Shown here piece after piece: positions 53,864-63,448 of a DNA stretch of 64,000 nucleotides. Source of the DNA: Stappia indica (GTDB lineage: Bacteria; Pseudomonadota; Alphaproteobacteria; Rhizobiales; Stappiaceae). The position numbers were made by a program, and so were the translations under genes. The stretch spans positions 434,001-498,000 of the forward strand of contig NZ_MBQE01000002.1 of the NCBI RefSeq assembly GCF_001696535.1, written 5' to 3'. The notes below the pieces were generated by a model that saw only the letters and a list, made by a program, of their open reading frames with translations, was not told the origin of the DNA and searched no databases. How positions within the stretch are numbered: position 1 is the first letter of the stretch; each line of letters opens with the position of its first letter.

Positions 53864-55609
53864 ATGTTTGACTGGCTGAAAAAGGAACACATCGTCGCAG
53901 AGGACGGCTTCAACCGCTGGAAGGTTCCGCCGGCGTCCATTGCCATCCACCTGTGCATCGGCTCCGTCTACGCATGGAGCATCTTCAACCCGCCGCTGAT
54001 CAAGCAGTTCGGCGTCGTGGCCGCAGCGCCCGGCGACTGGAGCCTGTCGTCGGTCGTGTGGATATTCTCGGTCGCCATTGTCTTTCTCGGCCTGTCGGCG
54101 GCCTTTGCCGGCAAGTGGCTGGAGGAAGTCGGCCCGCGCATGGTCGGCGTCGTGGCCGCGCTGTGTTGGGGCGGCGGCTTCCTGATCGGCGGCCTCGGCA
54201 TCATGACGCACCAGCTGTGGCTGCTCTATCTGGGCTACGGCGTGCTCGGCGGCTGCGGTCTCGGCCTCGGCTATGTCTCGCCGGTGTCGACGCTCATCCG
54301 CTGGTTCCCTGACCGTCGCGGCATGGCGACGGGCATGGCCATCATGGGCTTCGGCGGCGGCGCGATGATCGCGACGCCGATCAAGGAGTGGCTGCTCGGC
54401 GTGTTCTACAAGGCGCCGGACTATCTCGGTCCGCTCGGATCCATCGATCTGGTCACCGAGGGCGGTCGCCGCCTTGCGGAGGTCAACGGCCAGTTGGTCG
54501 AGGTGGTGCTTGCCGGAGCCAAGGAAGTGGCGGCCGCACCGGTCGCGCTGCAGGAAGGCATCTATGTCGCCGGTACCGGCAACACGGGCGCCGCCGGCAC
54601 CTTCTTCACCCTGGGCATCGTCTATCTGGTGGTGATGATCATCGCGGCCTTCTCGTACCGCGTGCCGCGCGAGGGCTGGCGCCCGGCCGGCTGGACGCCG
54701 CCGACGGCGGATGCAGCCTCGCGCAAGATGATCACCCAGAACAACGTCCATATCGACCAGGCGCTGAAGACGCCGCAGTTCTACCTGTTGTGGATCGTGC
54801 TGTGCTTCAACGTCACCGCCGGCATCGGCGTGATCGGCGTCGCCAAGACGATGATGTCGGAGATTTTTGGCACCACCTTGCCGTTGATCGTGAACTCCGC
54901 CTTCGCGGCGACCTACGTGTTCATGATCTCGGTGTTCAACATGGTCGGCCGGTTCTTCTGGGCGTCCACGTCGGACTATATCGGCCGCAAGAACACCTAT
55001 CACTGCTTCTTCGTGCTCGGCACCCTGCTGTACCTGTCCATCCCGTTCGCGGCGGCACAGGTCAGCGTGGATCCGGCGGTGACCTGGCTGGTGATGTTCT
55101 ACGGCGCCACCATGATCATCTTCACGATGTATGGCGGCGGTTTCGCGACGATCCCGGCCTATCTCGCCGATATCTTCGGGACCAAGTATGTCGGCGGCAT
55201 CCATGGACGCCTGTTGACCGCCTGGAGCACCGCCGGCGTTCTGGGGCCGCTCGCCATCACCGAGCTGCGCAACATGTCGCTCAACAGCGCCTTGCGGGAC
55301 CTTGCGTCCAAGGTGGATCCGCAGGCCTTCGCGCAGAAGTTCGGCGCGGGCATCGACCAGCTCGACCAGCTGGTCGCGGCAAAGACGGTGACGGTGGCGC
55401 AGCTGATGGAGATCGCGCCGGCTGGTACGGTCGACCCGACGCCGAGCCTCTACAACACCACCATGTATGCCATGGCGGCACTGCTGGTGATCGCGCTGGT
55501 GGCCAATGCCCTAGTGCGGCCGGTCGATGCCAGGCACCACATGGAGAGCGCCGCGGGTGCGGGTGCGAAGGACGCAAGCCCCGAGGGCGCGCAGCCGGCC
55601 AAGGCCTGA
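53864..55609 (+). CDS. OxlT-like MFS transporter (oxalate/formate antiporter family)
   Basis: A 581-residue major-facilitator protein with twelve membrane segments. N-terminal WKVPPASIAIHLCIGSVYAWSIFNPPLIKQFG and the signature GYGVLGGCGLGLGYVSPVSTLIRWFPDRRGMATGMAIMGFGGGA are those of the oxalate/formate antiporter (OFA) family. It is longer than classic OxlT (about 420 residues) because of a large extra loop (about 185-250) and C-terminal extension. GGGAGGAAAATAGG precedes the ATG. Its sigma-54 promoter and twin boxes link it to the adjacent two-component system, and formate dehydrogenase genes follow. Oxalate or formate is a candidate substrate, not proven; other monocarboxylates are possible. 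Confidence 0.88.
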   Translation: MFDWLKKEHIVAEDGFNRWKVPPASIAIHLCIGSVYAWSIFNPPLIKQFGVVAAAPGDWSLSSVVWIFSVAIVFLGLSAAFAGKWLEEVGPRMVGVVAALCWGGGFLIGGLGIMTHQLWLLYLGYGVLGGCGLGLGYVSPVSTLIRWFPDRRGMATGMAIMGFGGGAMIATPIKEWLLGVFYKAPDYLGPLGSIDLVTEGGRRLAEVNGQLVEVVLAGAKEVAAAPVALQEGIYVAGTGNTGAAGTFFTLGIVYLVVMIIAAFSYRVPREGWRPAGWTPPTADAASRKMITQNNVHIDQALKTPQFYLLWIVLCFNVTAGIGVIGVAKTMMSEIFGTTLPLIVNSAFAATYVFMISVFNMVGRFFWASTSDYIGRKNTYHCFFVLGTLLYLSIPFAAAQVSVDPAVTWLVMFYGATMIIFTMYGGGFATIPAYLADIFGTKYVGGIHGRLLTAWSTAGVLGPLAITELRNMSLNSALRDLASKVDPQAFAQKFGAGIDQLDQLVAAKTVTVAQLMEIAPAGTVDPTPSLYNTTMYAMAALLVIALVANALVRPVDARHHMESAAGAGAKDASPEGAQPAKA

Positions 55610-55620
55610 GGCGATCCCAC

Positions 55621-55646
55621 GGTCCGGGGCGCCAGCGCCCCGGACC
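55621..55646 (+). terminator. strong hairpin after the OxlT-like gene
   Basis: GGTCCGGGGCGC and GCGCCCCGGACC form a perfect 12-base stem around a two-base centre, 11 bases after the stop. A T-rich stretch (TCCTTGCTGCTGTTTT) follows, so it is a likely rho-independent terminator with an imperfect tail that separates the transporter from the formate dehydrogenase operon. Confidence 0.65.
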
Positions 55647-55771
55647 TCCTTGCTGCTGTTTTCGCGATCCTGCTTTGCGCGCCGGTCATCCGGCGCGGCC
55701 GACCCCGCGCATCCTCAGCGGAGCGGGCGGGAGAGTGCGTAAAAGTGGAGTATTTTGCTCATCTATAGGGA

Positions 55772-55785
55772 TGTGCAATCGCACA
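55772..55785. promoter_or_regulatory. dyad upstream of fdsG
   Basis: TGTGC-AATC-GCACA, a perfect five-base inverted repeat, lies about 75 bases before the fdsG start in the 250-base space after the OxlT-like gene. It could be an operator for the fds operon. No regulator is known to match it, and the LysR gene at 62396-63328 has a different nearby dyad. Confidence 0.35.
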
Positions 55786-55860
55786 ACGGAACAGCGATGT
55801 TGATGTTTCTTCGCGCATTTCGGACTTTCCGGGAAGCGGGCGAGGCGAGGGAGAAAACGC

Positions 55861-56340
55861 ATGTCATTGCAATTGTCGTCACGACAGGTCGCGGAACGGA
55901 CGCTGGCGGTCGTGGAGGACCTTGCTGAACTCGAGGGACCGCTTCTGCCGATCCTGCACGAGGTGCAGAAGGAGTTCGGCTGCGTGCCCGATGAGGCGCT
56001 GCGCACCATTGCAGAGGAGCTCAACCTGAGCCGGGCCGAGGTGCACGGGGTGATGAGCTTCTATCATGATTTCCGCAAGGAGCCGACGGGTCGCCATGTG
56101 CTGAAGATCTGCCGGGCCGAGGCCTGCCAGTCCATGGGCGGCGATGCGCTTGCCGACGGCGTGCGTTCCGCGCTCGGCATCGACTGGCACGAGACCACGC
56201 CCGACGGGCGGGTCACGCTGGAGCCGGTCTATTGCCTCGGCCTGTGTTCCTGCGCGCCGGCGGCGATGCTCGATGGCGAGTTGCACGGGCGGCTGGACGA
56301 GGCGGCGATGAGCGAACTGGTGAAGGAGACAGGCCGATGA
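55861..56340 (+). CDS. fdsG: NAD-dependent formate dehydrogenase gamma subunit
   Basis: A 159-residue NuoE-like thioredoxin-fold [2Fe-2S] protein. The four Fe-S cysteines lie in CRAEACQSMGGD and YCLGLCSCAPAAML, and VPDEALRTIAEELNLSRAEVHGVMSFYHDFR is typical of the subunit. It passes electrons between the beta subunit and the rest of the cytoplasmic complex. First gene of the fdsGBACD order. Its stop overlaps the fdsB start (ATGA). Confidence 0.93.
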   Translation: MSLQLSSRQVAERTLAVVEDLAELEGPLLPILHEVQKEFGCVPDEALRTIAEELNLSRAEVHGVMSFYHDFRKEPTGRHVLKICRAEACQSMGGDALADGVRSALGIDWHETTPDGRVTLEPVYCLGLCSCAPAAMLDGELHGRLDEAAMSELVKETGR

Positions 56341-57893
56341 CCCCGGTGATCTTCGTTCCCAGGGACGCGGCGGCGCTTGCCGTCGGTGCCGACCGGGTTG
56401 CTGGTGCAATCGCGCGCGAGCTCTCCGCCCGCGGTATCGAAGCCAGGATCGTTCGCAACGGTTCGCGCGGCATGCATTGGCTGGAGCCGCTGGTCGAGGT
56501 GCGCACCGCCCATGGCCGTGTCGCCTATGGCCCTGTCACCGAAAAGGATGTGCCCGGCCTGTTCGAGGCCGGGTTCCTGGACGGCGGCGAGCATCCGCTG
56601 TTCCATGGCGAGACCAAGGAAATTCCCTTCCTCAAGAGCCAGACCCGGCTGACCTTTGCCCGTGTCGGCGTCACCGACCCGCTCTCGCTGGAGGACTATC
56701 GCCACTACAAGGGCCTGCGCGGGCTGCAGAACGCGGTCGCCATGGAGCCGGCGGATATCGTGGCGCAAGTGACCGAGAGCGGGCTGCGCGGCCGCGGCGG
56801 CGCCGGTTTTCCCACCGGCATCAAGTGGAACACCGTCCTGAAGGCCGAGGCCGACCGCAAGTACATCGTCTGCAACGCGGACGAGGGTGACAGCGGCACC
56901 TTCGCCGACCGGATGATCATGGAGGGCGATCCCTTCGTGCTCATCGAGGGCATGGCCATTGCCGGCATCGCGACCGGGGCGACCAAGGGCTACATCTACA
57001 CGCGCTCCGAATATCCGCATGCCATCGAGATCATGCGCGAGGCGGTCGAGATCGCCCGCCGGGAAGGCATTCTCGGCGCATCGGTGCTTGGCTCGCGGCA
57101 TGCCTTCGACATGGAAGTGCGCGTGGGCGCCGGCGCCTATGTCTGCGGCGAGGAGACCTCGCTGCTCAACAGCCTGGAAGGCAAGCGCGGCATCGTGCGG
57201 GCCAAGCCGCCTCTGCCGGCGCTGGAAGGCCTGTTCGGCCGGCCGACGGTGGTCAACAACGTGCTCTCGCTGGCCTCCGTGCCGGTGATCATGGACCGGG
57301 GCGCTGCCTTCTACCGCGACTTCGGCGTCGGCCGCTCGCGCGGCACGATGCCGATCCAGCTCGCCGGCAACATCCGCCATGGCGGCCTCTACGAGACCGC
57401 CTTCGGCGTGACGCTGGGCACCCTGGTCAACGAGATCGGCGGCGGCACGGCGAACGGCCGCCCGGTCCGCGCGGTGCAGGTCGGGGGGCCGCTCGGGGCC
57501 TATTTCCCGCCCTCGCTGTTCGACACGCCGTTCGACTACGAGGCCTTCGCGGCACAGGACGGCCTGATCGGCCATGCCGGCATCGTTGTCTTCGACGACA
57601 CCGTCGACATGCTGAAGCAGGCGCGGTTCGCCATGGAGTTCTGCGCGATCGAGAGCTGCGGCAAGTGCACGCCGTGCCGGATCGGCGCCGTGCGCGGCGT
57701 CGAGACGCTGAACAAGATCGCGGGCGGCGAGCGCTCTGACGAGCAGGTCGACCTGCTGAAGGACCTTTGCGACACGATGAAGGCCGGCTCGCTCTGCGCG
57801 CTCGGCGGCTTCACGCCCTATCCGGTCCTCAGCGCGCTCACCCATTTCCCCCAGGATTTCACCCCCCGGCCGATGGCCGAAGCGGCGGAGTAA
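56337..57893 (+). CDS. fdsB: NAD-dependent formate dehydrogenase beta subunit
   Basis: A 518-residue NuoF-like subunit that binds FMN, NAD and a [4Fe-4S] cluster and reduces NAD+. It has an N-terminal thioredoxin-like extension, the FMN/NAD segment SGLRGRGGAGFPTGIKW and YIVCNADEGDSGTFADRMIMEGDPF, AGAYVCGEETSLLNSLEGKRG and the cluster motif ESCGKCTPCRIG. The ATG at 56337 overlaps fdsG; the open frame extends upstream but without matching sequence. Four bases separate it from fdsA. Confidence 0.95.
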   Translation: MTPVIFVPRDAAALAVGADRVAGAIARELSARGIEARIVRNGSRGMHWLEPLVEVRTAHGRVAYGPVTEKDVPGLFEAGFLDGGEHPLFHGETKEIPFLKSQTRLTFARVGVTDPLSLEDYRHYKGLRGLQNAVAMEPADIVAQVTESGLRGRGGAGFPTGIKWNTVLKAEADRKYIVCNADEGDSGTFADRMIMEGDPFVLIEGMAIAGIATGATKGYIYTRSEYPHAIEIMREAVEIARREGILGASVLGSRHAFDMEVRVGAGAYVCGEETSLLNSLEGKRGIVRAKPPLPALEGLFGRPTVVNNVLSLASVPVIMDRGAAFYRDFGVGRSRGTMPIQLAGNIRHGGLYETAFGVTLGTLVNEIGGGTANGRPVRAVQVGGPLGAYFPPSLFDTPFDYEAFAAQDGLIGHAGIVVFDDTVDMLKQARFAMEFCAIESCGKCTPCRIGAVRGVETLNKIAGGERSDEQVDLLKDLCDTMKAGSLCALGGFTPYPVLSALTHFPQDFTPRPMAEAAE

Positions 57894-57897
57894 ACCC

Positions 57898-60768
57898 ATG
57901 ACGCTGATCAAGGAAACCGACTACGGCACACCGGCATCGACGTCGGAAAAGACGGTCACGCTGACCATCGACGGCTTCGAGGTCACCGTGCCGGAAGGCA
58001 CGTCCGTGATGCGGGCCTCGATGGAGACCGGGATCCAGATCCCCAAGCTCTGCGCGACCGACATGGTCGACGCCTTCGGGTCCTGCCGGCTCTGCCTGGT
58101 GGAGATCGAAGGGCGGCGCGGCACGCCGGCCTCCTGCACGACGCCGGCCGAAAACGGCATGGTGGTCCACACCCAAACCGGCCGGCTGAAGCAGCTGCGC
58201 CGCGGGGTGATGGAGCTCTACATCTCCGACCACCCGCTCGATTGCCTGACTTGCGCTGCCAATGGCGACTGCGAGCTGCAGGACATGGCCGGCGTGGTCG
58301 GCCTGCGCGATGTGCGCTACGGCCATGAGGGCGACAACCACGTCAAGGCGCGCGACGGGCTGGGCGAGGTCAACGCCCGCTGGATGCCGAAGGACGAGAC
58401 CAACCCGTATTTCACCTACGACCCGTCCAAGTGCATCGTCTGCTCGCGCTGCGTCCGGGCCTGCGAGGAGGTGCAGGGCACCTTCGCGCTGACCATCGAG
58501 GGGCGCGGCTTCGACAGCCGCGTCTCGCCGGGCATGCACGAGGACTTCCTGTCCTCCGAATGCGTCTCGTGCGGCGCCTGCGTTCAGGCCTGCCCGACGG
58601 CGACCTTGCAGGAAAAGTCGGTGATCGAGATCGGCCAGCCGGAGCATTCGGTGGTCACGACCTGCGCCTATTGCGGCGTCGGCTGCTCGTTCAAGGCGGA
58701 GATGCGCGGCGACGAACTGGTGCGCATGGTGCCGTACAAGGACGGCAAGGCGAACCGCGGCCACAGCTGCGTCAAGGGCCGCTTCGCCTACGGCTATGCC
58801 GCGCACAAGGACCGGATCCTCAATCCGATGATCCGCGAGAAGATCACCGATCCCTGGCGGGAAGTGTCCTGGGAGGAGGCGCTGGCCTTTGCGGCGACGA
58901 AGCTGCGCGCGATCCAGTACGAGCTCGGCAAGGACGCTATCGGCGTCATCACTTCCTCGCGGTGCACCAACGAGGAAACCTACCTGGTGCAGAAGCTGAC
59001 GCGCGCGGTGTTCGGCAACAACAACACCGACACCTGCGCCCGTGTCTGCCACTCGCCGACCGGCTACGGCCTCGGCCAGACCTTCGGCACCTCCGCCGGC
59101 ACCCAGGACTTCGACAGCGTCCAGCATGCGGACGTGGTGATGGTGATCGGCGCCAACCCGACCGATGGCCATCCGGTCTTCGCCTCGCGGCTGAAGAAGC
59201 GCCTGCGCCAGGGGGCAAAGCTCATCGTCGTCGATCCGCGCCGCATCGACCTGGTGAAGACGCCGCATGTGAAGGCCTCGCATCACCTGGCGCTGCGCCC
59301 GGGCACGAATGTCGCCGTGGTGACGGCGCTGGCGCATGTCATCGTCACCGAAGGGCTGTTCGACGAGACCTTCATCCGCGAGCGCTGCGACTGGGACGAG
59401 TTCCAGGACTATGTGGAGTTCGTCTCTGACCCGAAGCACAGCCCGGAAGCGGTCGAGGCGCTGACCGGCGTCCCGGCGCAGGAGCTGCGCGGCGCAGCGC
59501 GGCTCTATGCCCGCGGCGGCAACGGCGCGATCTATTACGGCCTCGGCGTCACCGAGCACAGCCAGGGCTCGACCACGGTGATCGGTATCGCCAACCTTGC
59601 CATGCTCACCGGCAATATCGGCCGGCCGGGTGTCGGCGTGAACCCGCTGCGCGGCCAGAACAACGTGCAGGGTTCCTGCGACATGGGCTCGTTCCCGCAC
59701 GAGCTGCCCGGCTACCGGCATGTCAACGGCCAGGAAGTGCGAGACATCTTCGAGAAGATGTGGGGCGTCGAGATCTCTGACGAGCCGGGTCTGCGCATTC
59801 CCAACATGCTGGACGCGGCGGTCGACGGCACCTTCAAGGGCCTCTACTGCCAGGGCGAGGACATCCTGCAGTCGGATCCCGACACGCGTCACGTGTCGGC
59901 CGGCCTTGCGGCGATGGATTGCGTCATCGTCCACGACCTGTTCCTGAACGAGACGGCCAACTACGCCCATGTCTTCCTGCCTGGCTCGACCTTCCTGGAG
60001 AAGGACGGGACCTTCACCAACGCAGAGCGCCGGATCAACCGGGTCCGCAAGGTGATGGCGCCGCGCAACGGCTACGCGGACTGGGAAGTGACCCAGATGC
60101 TGGCCAATGCCATGGGCGCCAACTGGTCCTACACCCACCCCTCGCAGATCATGGACGAGATCGCCGCGACGACGCCGAGCTTTGCCAATGTCTCCTACGA
60201 GATGCTGGACAAGAAGGGCTCGGTGCAGTGGCCGTGCAACGACAAGACGCCGGACGGCTCGCCGATCATGCATGTCGACGGCTTCGTGCGGGGCAGGGGG
60301 CGTTTCATCCGCACCGACTACGTGGCGACGGACGAGAAGACCGGGCCGCGCTTCCCGCTCCTGCTCACCACCGGCCGCATCCTGTCGCAGTACAATGTCG
60401 GCGCGCAGACCCGGCGCACCGCCAATGTGGTCTGGCATGCGGAGGACGTGCTGGAGATCCATCCGCATGACGCGGAGACGCGAGGCGTCAAGGACGGCGA
60501 CTGGGTGAAGCTCGCCAGCCGCTCCGGCGAGACGGCCTTGCGGGCACAGATCACCGACCGTGTGTCGCCGGGGGTGGTCTACACCACCTTCCACCACCCG
60601 ACGACGCAGGCCAACGTCATCACCACCGACTATTCCGACTGGGCGACCAACTGCCCGGAATACAAGGTGACGGCGGTGCAGGTGATGCCGTCCAACGGCC
60701 CGACCGACTGGCAGGAGAAATACGAGGAGTTCTCGGCCCTGTCGCGGCGGATCGAGGCTGCCGAGTAG
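57898..60768 (+). CDS. fdsA: NAD-dependent formate dehydrogenase alpha subunit (molybdenum)
   Basis: A 956-residue catalytic subunit oxidising formate to CO2 at a bis-MGD molybdenum centre. It has a [2Fe-2S] domain (CRLCLVEIEGRRGTPASC), a His/Cys NuoG-type cluster region (LTCAANGDCELQ), two [4Fe-4S] ferredoxin motifs (CIVCSRCVRAC, CVSCGACVQAC), the cluster motif CAYCGVGCSFKAE and the active-site Cys of CARVCHSPTGYGL, so it is a cysteine rather than selenocysteine enzyme. No signal peptide, so it is cytoplasmic. Length and cofactor set agree with FdsA. Confidence 0.96.
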   Translation: MTLIKETDYGTPASTSEKTVTLTIDGFEVTVPEGTSVMRASMETGIQIPKLCATDMVDAFGSCRLCLVEIEGRRGTPASCTTPAENGMVVHTQTGRLKQLRRGVMELYISDHPLDCLTCAANGDCELQDMAGVVGLRDVRYGHEGDNHVKARDGLGEVNARWMPKDETNPYFTYDPSKCIVCSRCVRACEEVQGTFALTIEGRGFDSRVSPGMHEDFLSSECVSCGACVQACPTATLQEKSVIEIGQPEHSVVTTCAYCGVGCSFKAEMRGDELVRMVPYKDGKANRGHSCVKGRFAYGYAAHKDRILNPMIREKITDPWREVSWEEALAFAATKLRAIQYELGKDAIGVITSSRCTNEETYLVQKLTRAVFGNNNTDTCARVCHSPTGYGLGQTFGTSAGTQDFDSVQHADVVMVIGANPTDGHPVFASRLKKRLRQGAKLIVVDPRRIDLVKTPHVKASHHLALRPGTNVAVVTALAHVIVTEGLFDETFIRERCDWDEFQDYVEFVSDPKHSPEAVEALTGVPAQELRGAARLYARGGNGAIYYGLGVTEHSQGSTTVIGIANLAMLTGNIGRPGVGVNPLRGQNNVQGSCDMGSFPHELPGYRHVNGQEVRDIFEKMWGVEISDEPGLRIPNMLDAAVDGTFKGLYCQGEDILQSDPDTRHVSAGLAAMDCVIVHDLFLNETANYAHVFLPGSTFLEKDGTFTNAERRINRVRKVMAPRNGYADWEVTQMLANAMGANWSYTHPSQIMDEIAATTPSFANVSYEMLDKKGSVQWPCNDKTPDGSPIMHVDGFVRGRGRFIRTDYVATDEKTGPRFPLLLTTGRILSQYNVGAQTRRTANVVWHAEDVLEIHPHDAETRGVKDGDWVKLASRSGETALRAQITDRVSPGVVYTTFHHPTTQANVITTDYSDWATNCPEYKVTAVQVMPSNGPTDWQEKYEEFSALSRRIEAAE

Positions 60769-60772
60769 CCGC

Positions 60773-61588
60773 ATGGTCACGCATCGTCCCGCCTCCGGCA
60801 CCGCCTATCGCAATGGTCGCTTCGCCGCGTCCACCCGGGAGCTGGCGGAGGAGGCGGCGGTTGCGATCAGCTACAACGGCACGTCCCATGCCGTGCTGAT
60901 GGCAACGCCCGCCGATCTGGAGGATCTGGCCTACGGCTTCTCGCTGACCGAGGGGCTTGTGGCCTCGGTGGCGGAGATCGAGGAGGTTGCCACGGTCGAT
61001 TGCGGCCGCGGCCTCGACCTGCAGGTCAGCCTTGCCGGCGATGCGGGCCAGCGGCTTGCCGAGCGGCGCCGGTCGATGGCCGGGCCGGTCGGCTGCGGGT
61101 TGTGCGGGATCGAGAGCCTGGAGGCGGCGATGCGCGAGACCGCGCCCGTCGCCGCCGACTTGCGTCTTGCGCCGGCCGAGGTGTCGCGGGCCGTCGCCGC
61201 GATGGCCAAGATGCAGGCGCTGAACCTGCGCACCCGTGCGGTCCACGCCGCCGGCTTTTACCAGAGCGAGCGGGGGCTGGTGCTGGTGCGCGAGGATGTC
61301 GGCCGGCACAACGCGCTCGACAAGCTGATCGGTGCGGCGGCGCGCGCCGGGATCGACATGGCCACGGGCGCCGTCGTTCTCACCAGCCGGCTGTCCATCG
61401 AGCTGGTCCAGAAGACGGCGGTTGCCGGCTGCGGCCTGCTGGTCGCGGTCTCCGCGCCCACCGCCCTTGCCGTCGACGAGGCCGAGGCCGCCGGCATCAC
61501 GCTCGCGGCCGTCGCGCGCGGCGACGAGTTCGAACTCTTCACGCATCCGCAAAGGATCATCGGGGGAAGCCTGAAAGATGTCGCCTGA
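60773..61588 (+). CDS. fdhD: formate dehydrogenase accessory sulfurtransferase FdhD
   Basis: A 271-residue FdhD/FdsC-family protein that sulfurates the molybdenum cofactor for formate dehydrogenase, needed for activity. Family segments: PADLEDLAYGFSLTEGLV, the conserved Cys motif GPVGCGLCGIESL, VREDVGRHNALDKLIG and LTSRLSIELVQKTAVAGCG. It lies 4 bases after fdsA and overlaps fdsD by 11 bases. Confidence 0.93.
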   Translation: MVTHRPASGTAYRNGRFAASTRELAEEAAVAISYNGTSHAVLMATPADLEDLAYGFSLTEGLVASVAEIEEVATVDCGRGLDLQVSLAGDAGQRLAERRRSMAGPVGCGLCGIESLEAAMRETAPVAADLRLAPAEVSRAVAAMAKMQALNLRTRAVHAAGFYQSERGLVLVREDVGRHNALDKLIGAAARAGIDMATGAVVLTSRLSIELVQKTAVAGCGLLVAVSAPTALAVDEAEAAGITLAAVARGDEFELFTHPQRIIGGSLKDVA

Positions 61589-61802
61589 CAAACTGACCTA
61601 CATGGCCAACCAGATCGCCGGCTTTTTCCGGACCCGTCCGCATGACGAGGCAGTGGCCGGGATCGCCGACCACATCAGCAAGTTCTGGGAGCCGCGCATG
61701 CGCAACCAGCTCTTCGCCATGCTGGCGGAGAACGGGTCCGGCTTCGATCCGCTGGTGGTCGAGGCCGCGCCCGCCATCCGCAAGCCGAAGCAGGCGGCCT
61801 GA
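61578..61802 (+). CDS. fdsD: formate dehydrogenase delta subunit
   Basis: A 74-residue protein with the FdsD pattern KLTYMANQIAGFFRTRP and AGIADHISKFWEPRMRNQLFAML. FdsD helps assembly and cofactor insertion of the complex. It overlaps fdhD by 11 bases and ends the operon. No strong terminator is seen in the 130 bases that follow. Confidence 0.92.
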   Translation: MSPDKLTYMANQIAGFFRTRPHDEAVAGIADHISKFWEPRMRNQLFAMLAENGSGFDPLVVEAAPAIRKPKQAA

Positions 61803-61932
61803 GCGGCGCCCCGGTCGCACCGATTTCCGCCCTCCGGATTTCGCTCTCTCGAAAGACCCCCTATAAGGGCCGGCACCGGGGCGGCGCGGCGCGCCGTGCC
61901 CGCAACGCTTTGGCGGCAAGGGGAGTAGGGGC

Positions 61933-62388
61933 GTGACCACGATCTATGTCGATGCCGATGCCTGTCCGGTGAAGGACGAGGTGGAGCGCGTCGCGAGCCG
62001 GCTCGATGTGCCGGTCGTGCTCGTGTGCAACGGCGGTTTGCGGCCGTCCTCCAACCGCCTGATCTCCCTGAAGGTGGTCGCCGAAGGCCCGGATGAGGCC
62101 GACAAGTGGATCGCCGAGCAGTGCGGCCCCGGCGACGTGGTCGTCACCGCCGACCTGCCGCTTGCCGACCGCTGCGTGAAGGCGGGGGCGCATGTGGTGC
62201 AGCACGACGGACAGATCCTCGATACGGCCAATATCGGCGGCCGGCTGGCGACCCGCGACCTGATGCAGGACATCCGCGCCGCCGATCCCTTCCACCAGGG
62301 CGGCGGGCGCTCCTTCTCCAAGGGCGACCGGTCCCGCTTCCTGCAGTCCCTGGACCGGCTGGCACGGCGCGCGCTCAAGGGGGCTTGA
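61933..62388 (+). CDS. YaiI/YqxD family protein (DUF188)
   Basis: A 151-residue DUF188 protein recognised from [37 protein letters not shown] and [20 protein letters not shown]. The fold is PIN-like, with acidic residues ([16 protein letters not shown]), so a nuclease is possible, but the function of the family is unproven. GTG start. Convergent with the LysR gene, 7 bases apart. Confidence 0.9.
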   Translation: MTTIYVDADACPVKDEVERVASRLDVPVVLVCNGGLRPSSNRLISLKVVAEGPDEADKWIAEQCGPGDVVVTADLPLADRCVKAGAHVVQHDGQILDTANIGGRLATRDLMQDIRAADPFHQGGGRSFSKGDRSRFLQSLDRLARRALKGA

Positions 62389-62395
62389 AGGAGCC

Positions 62396-63328
62396 TCAGT
62401 CCGCCTCGGTTCCCGGGGACTGCTGCCGGCAGACCTGGATCACCTGATCGCGCAGCCAGACATGGGCCGGCGACAGGTGGGTGCTCTTGTGCCACATCAT
62501 CTGGATGTCGAGCGGCGGCAGGTCTATCGGCGGCGAGAAGGTGACGAGGTCGAATTTCGCGGTGAACAGTCGGGCAAGGCGCTCGGGCATGGTCGCCACG
62601 AGATCCGAGCGCTCGAGCAGGAACGGCACGCCGACGAAGTCCGGCTTGGAGATCGCCACCCGGCGCACCAGGTTCAGCTTGGCCAGCGATTCGTCCAGCA
62701 CCGCGCGGTACATGGTCGCCTCGGCCGGCTCGATGGCGACATGATCGAGATTGCAGAACCCGGCCAGTGTCAGGTCGCCGGACAGGGCCGGATTGCCGCG
62801 CCTGGCAAGGCACACCATCCTGTCGGAGAACATCCTGCGCGAGATCAGGTCGCCCGGCGCATCGGGAAAATAGGACACGGTCAGGTCGACGCTGCCCTCG
62901 CCGAAGACGCGCGCGAGGCGGAACGGGTCCGGCCCGACGATGCGCAGCCGCACTTCCGGCGCCAGCTCGCGGAACCGCTGTTGCAGCGAGGGGATCAGGA
63001 TCGCGTCGATATAGTCGGTCAGGATCAGCGTGAAGGTGCGGCGCGAGCGCAGCGGATCGAAGCCGCCGCTGTCGTCGACCAGCCCTTCCATCTCGCGGAT
63101 CAGGATCTGCACGCGTTCGTGCAGGCCGCGCGCCACGTCGGTCAGGACGTGCTTGTTTCCCTGCCGGATCAGCAGCGGATCGTCGAAAACCGTGCGCAGC
63201 CGCTTCAAGGTCATGCTCATCGCCGGCTGGCTCATGCCGAGCCGGTTCGCCGCCTGGCTGACATGCCGGTCGCGCAACAGGGCGTCCAGCGCCCGCAGGT
63301 CCTTCAGGCTGTAGTCGGGGCCAGCCAT
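62396..63328 (-). CDS. LysR family transcriptional regulator
   Basis: A 310-residue LysR regulator: helix-turn-helix (LRALDALLRDRHVSQAANRLGMSQPAMSMTLKRLRTVFDDPLL) with a NodD/NahR-like layout, then a substrate-binding domain (RTFTLILTDYIDAILIPSLQQRFRELAPEVRLRIV). It is divergent from the cupin gene at 63494, with a TTATTCG dyad 15 bases before its own start, so it probably controls the cupin gene and itself. Ligands of this subgroup are usually aromatic acids or phenolics. Confidence 0.92.
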   Translation of the reverse strand: MAGPDYSLKDLRALDALLRDRHVSQAANRLGMSQPAMSMTLKRLRTVFDDPLLIRQGNKHVLTDVARGLHERVQILIREMEGLVDDSGGFDPLRSRRTFTLILTDYIDAILIPSLQQRFRELAPEVRLRIVGPDPFRLARVFGEGSVDLTVSYFPDAPGDLISRRMFSDRMVCLARRGNPALSGDLTLAGFCNLDHVAIEPAEATMYRAVLDESLAKLNLVRRVAISKPDFVGVPFLLERSDLVATMPERLARLFTAKFDLVTFSPPIDLPPLDIQMMWHKSTHLSPAHVWLRDQVIQVCRQQSPGTEAD

Positions 63329-63343
63329 CTCTTACTCTTCAGT

Positions 63344-63362
63344 TATTCGGATATCGAATAAG
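63344..63362. promoter_or_regulatory. LysR-type operator dyad
   Basis: TTATTCG-GATAT-CGAATAA is a perfect seven-base inverted repeat with a five-base centre, containing T-N11-A elements typical of LysR binding. It lies 15 bases from the LysR start in the divergent space with the cupin gene. Confidence 0.72.
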
Positions 63363-63448
63363 GCATATCAAGGTCAGCCGATTGCTGCAATCGATCTGCT
63401 CGCGCCATTCTCCATCGTGATAGTTCTCCGTAGTTGCACGGAGGGCAA

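Noticed and set aside
55741-55760. Sigma-54 promoter before fdsG (TGGAGTATTTTGC)
   Set aside because: The GG and GC elements are only 8 bases apart instead of 10, so it does not fit the consensus.
57859-60801. 980-codon open frame antisense to fdsA
   Set aside because: FdsA on the plus strand has all cofactor motifs; the antisense frame has none.
61803-61932. Terminator between fdsD and the YaiI gene
   Set aside because: Complementary GC-rich segments (GCCCCGGT and ACCGGGGC) are about 60 bases apart and no T-run follows, so the structure is unconvincing.
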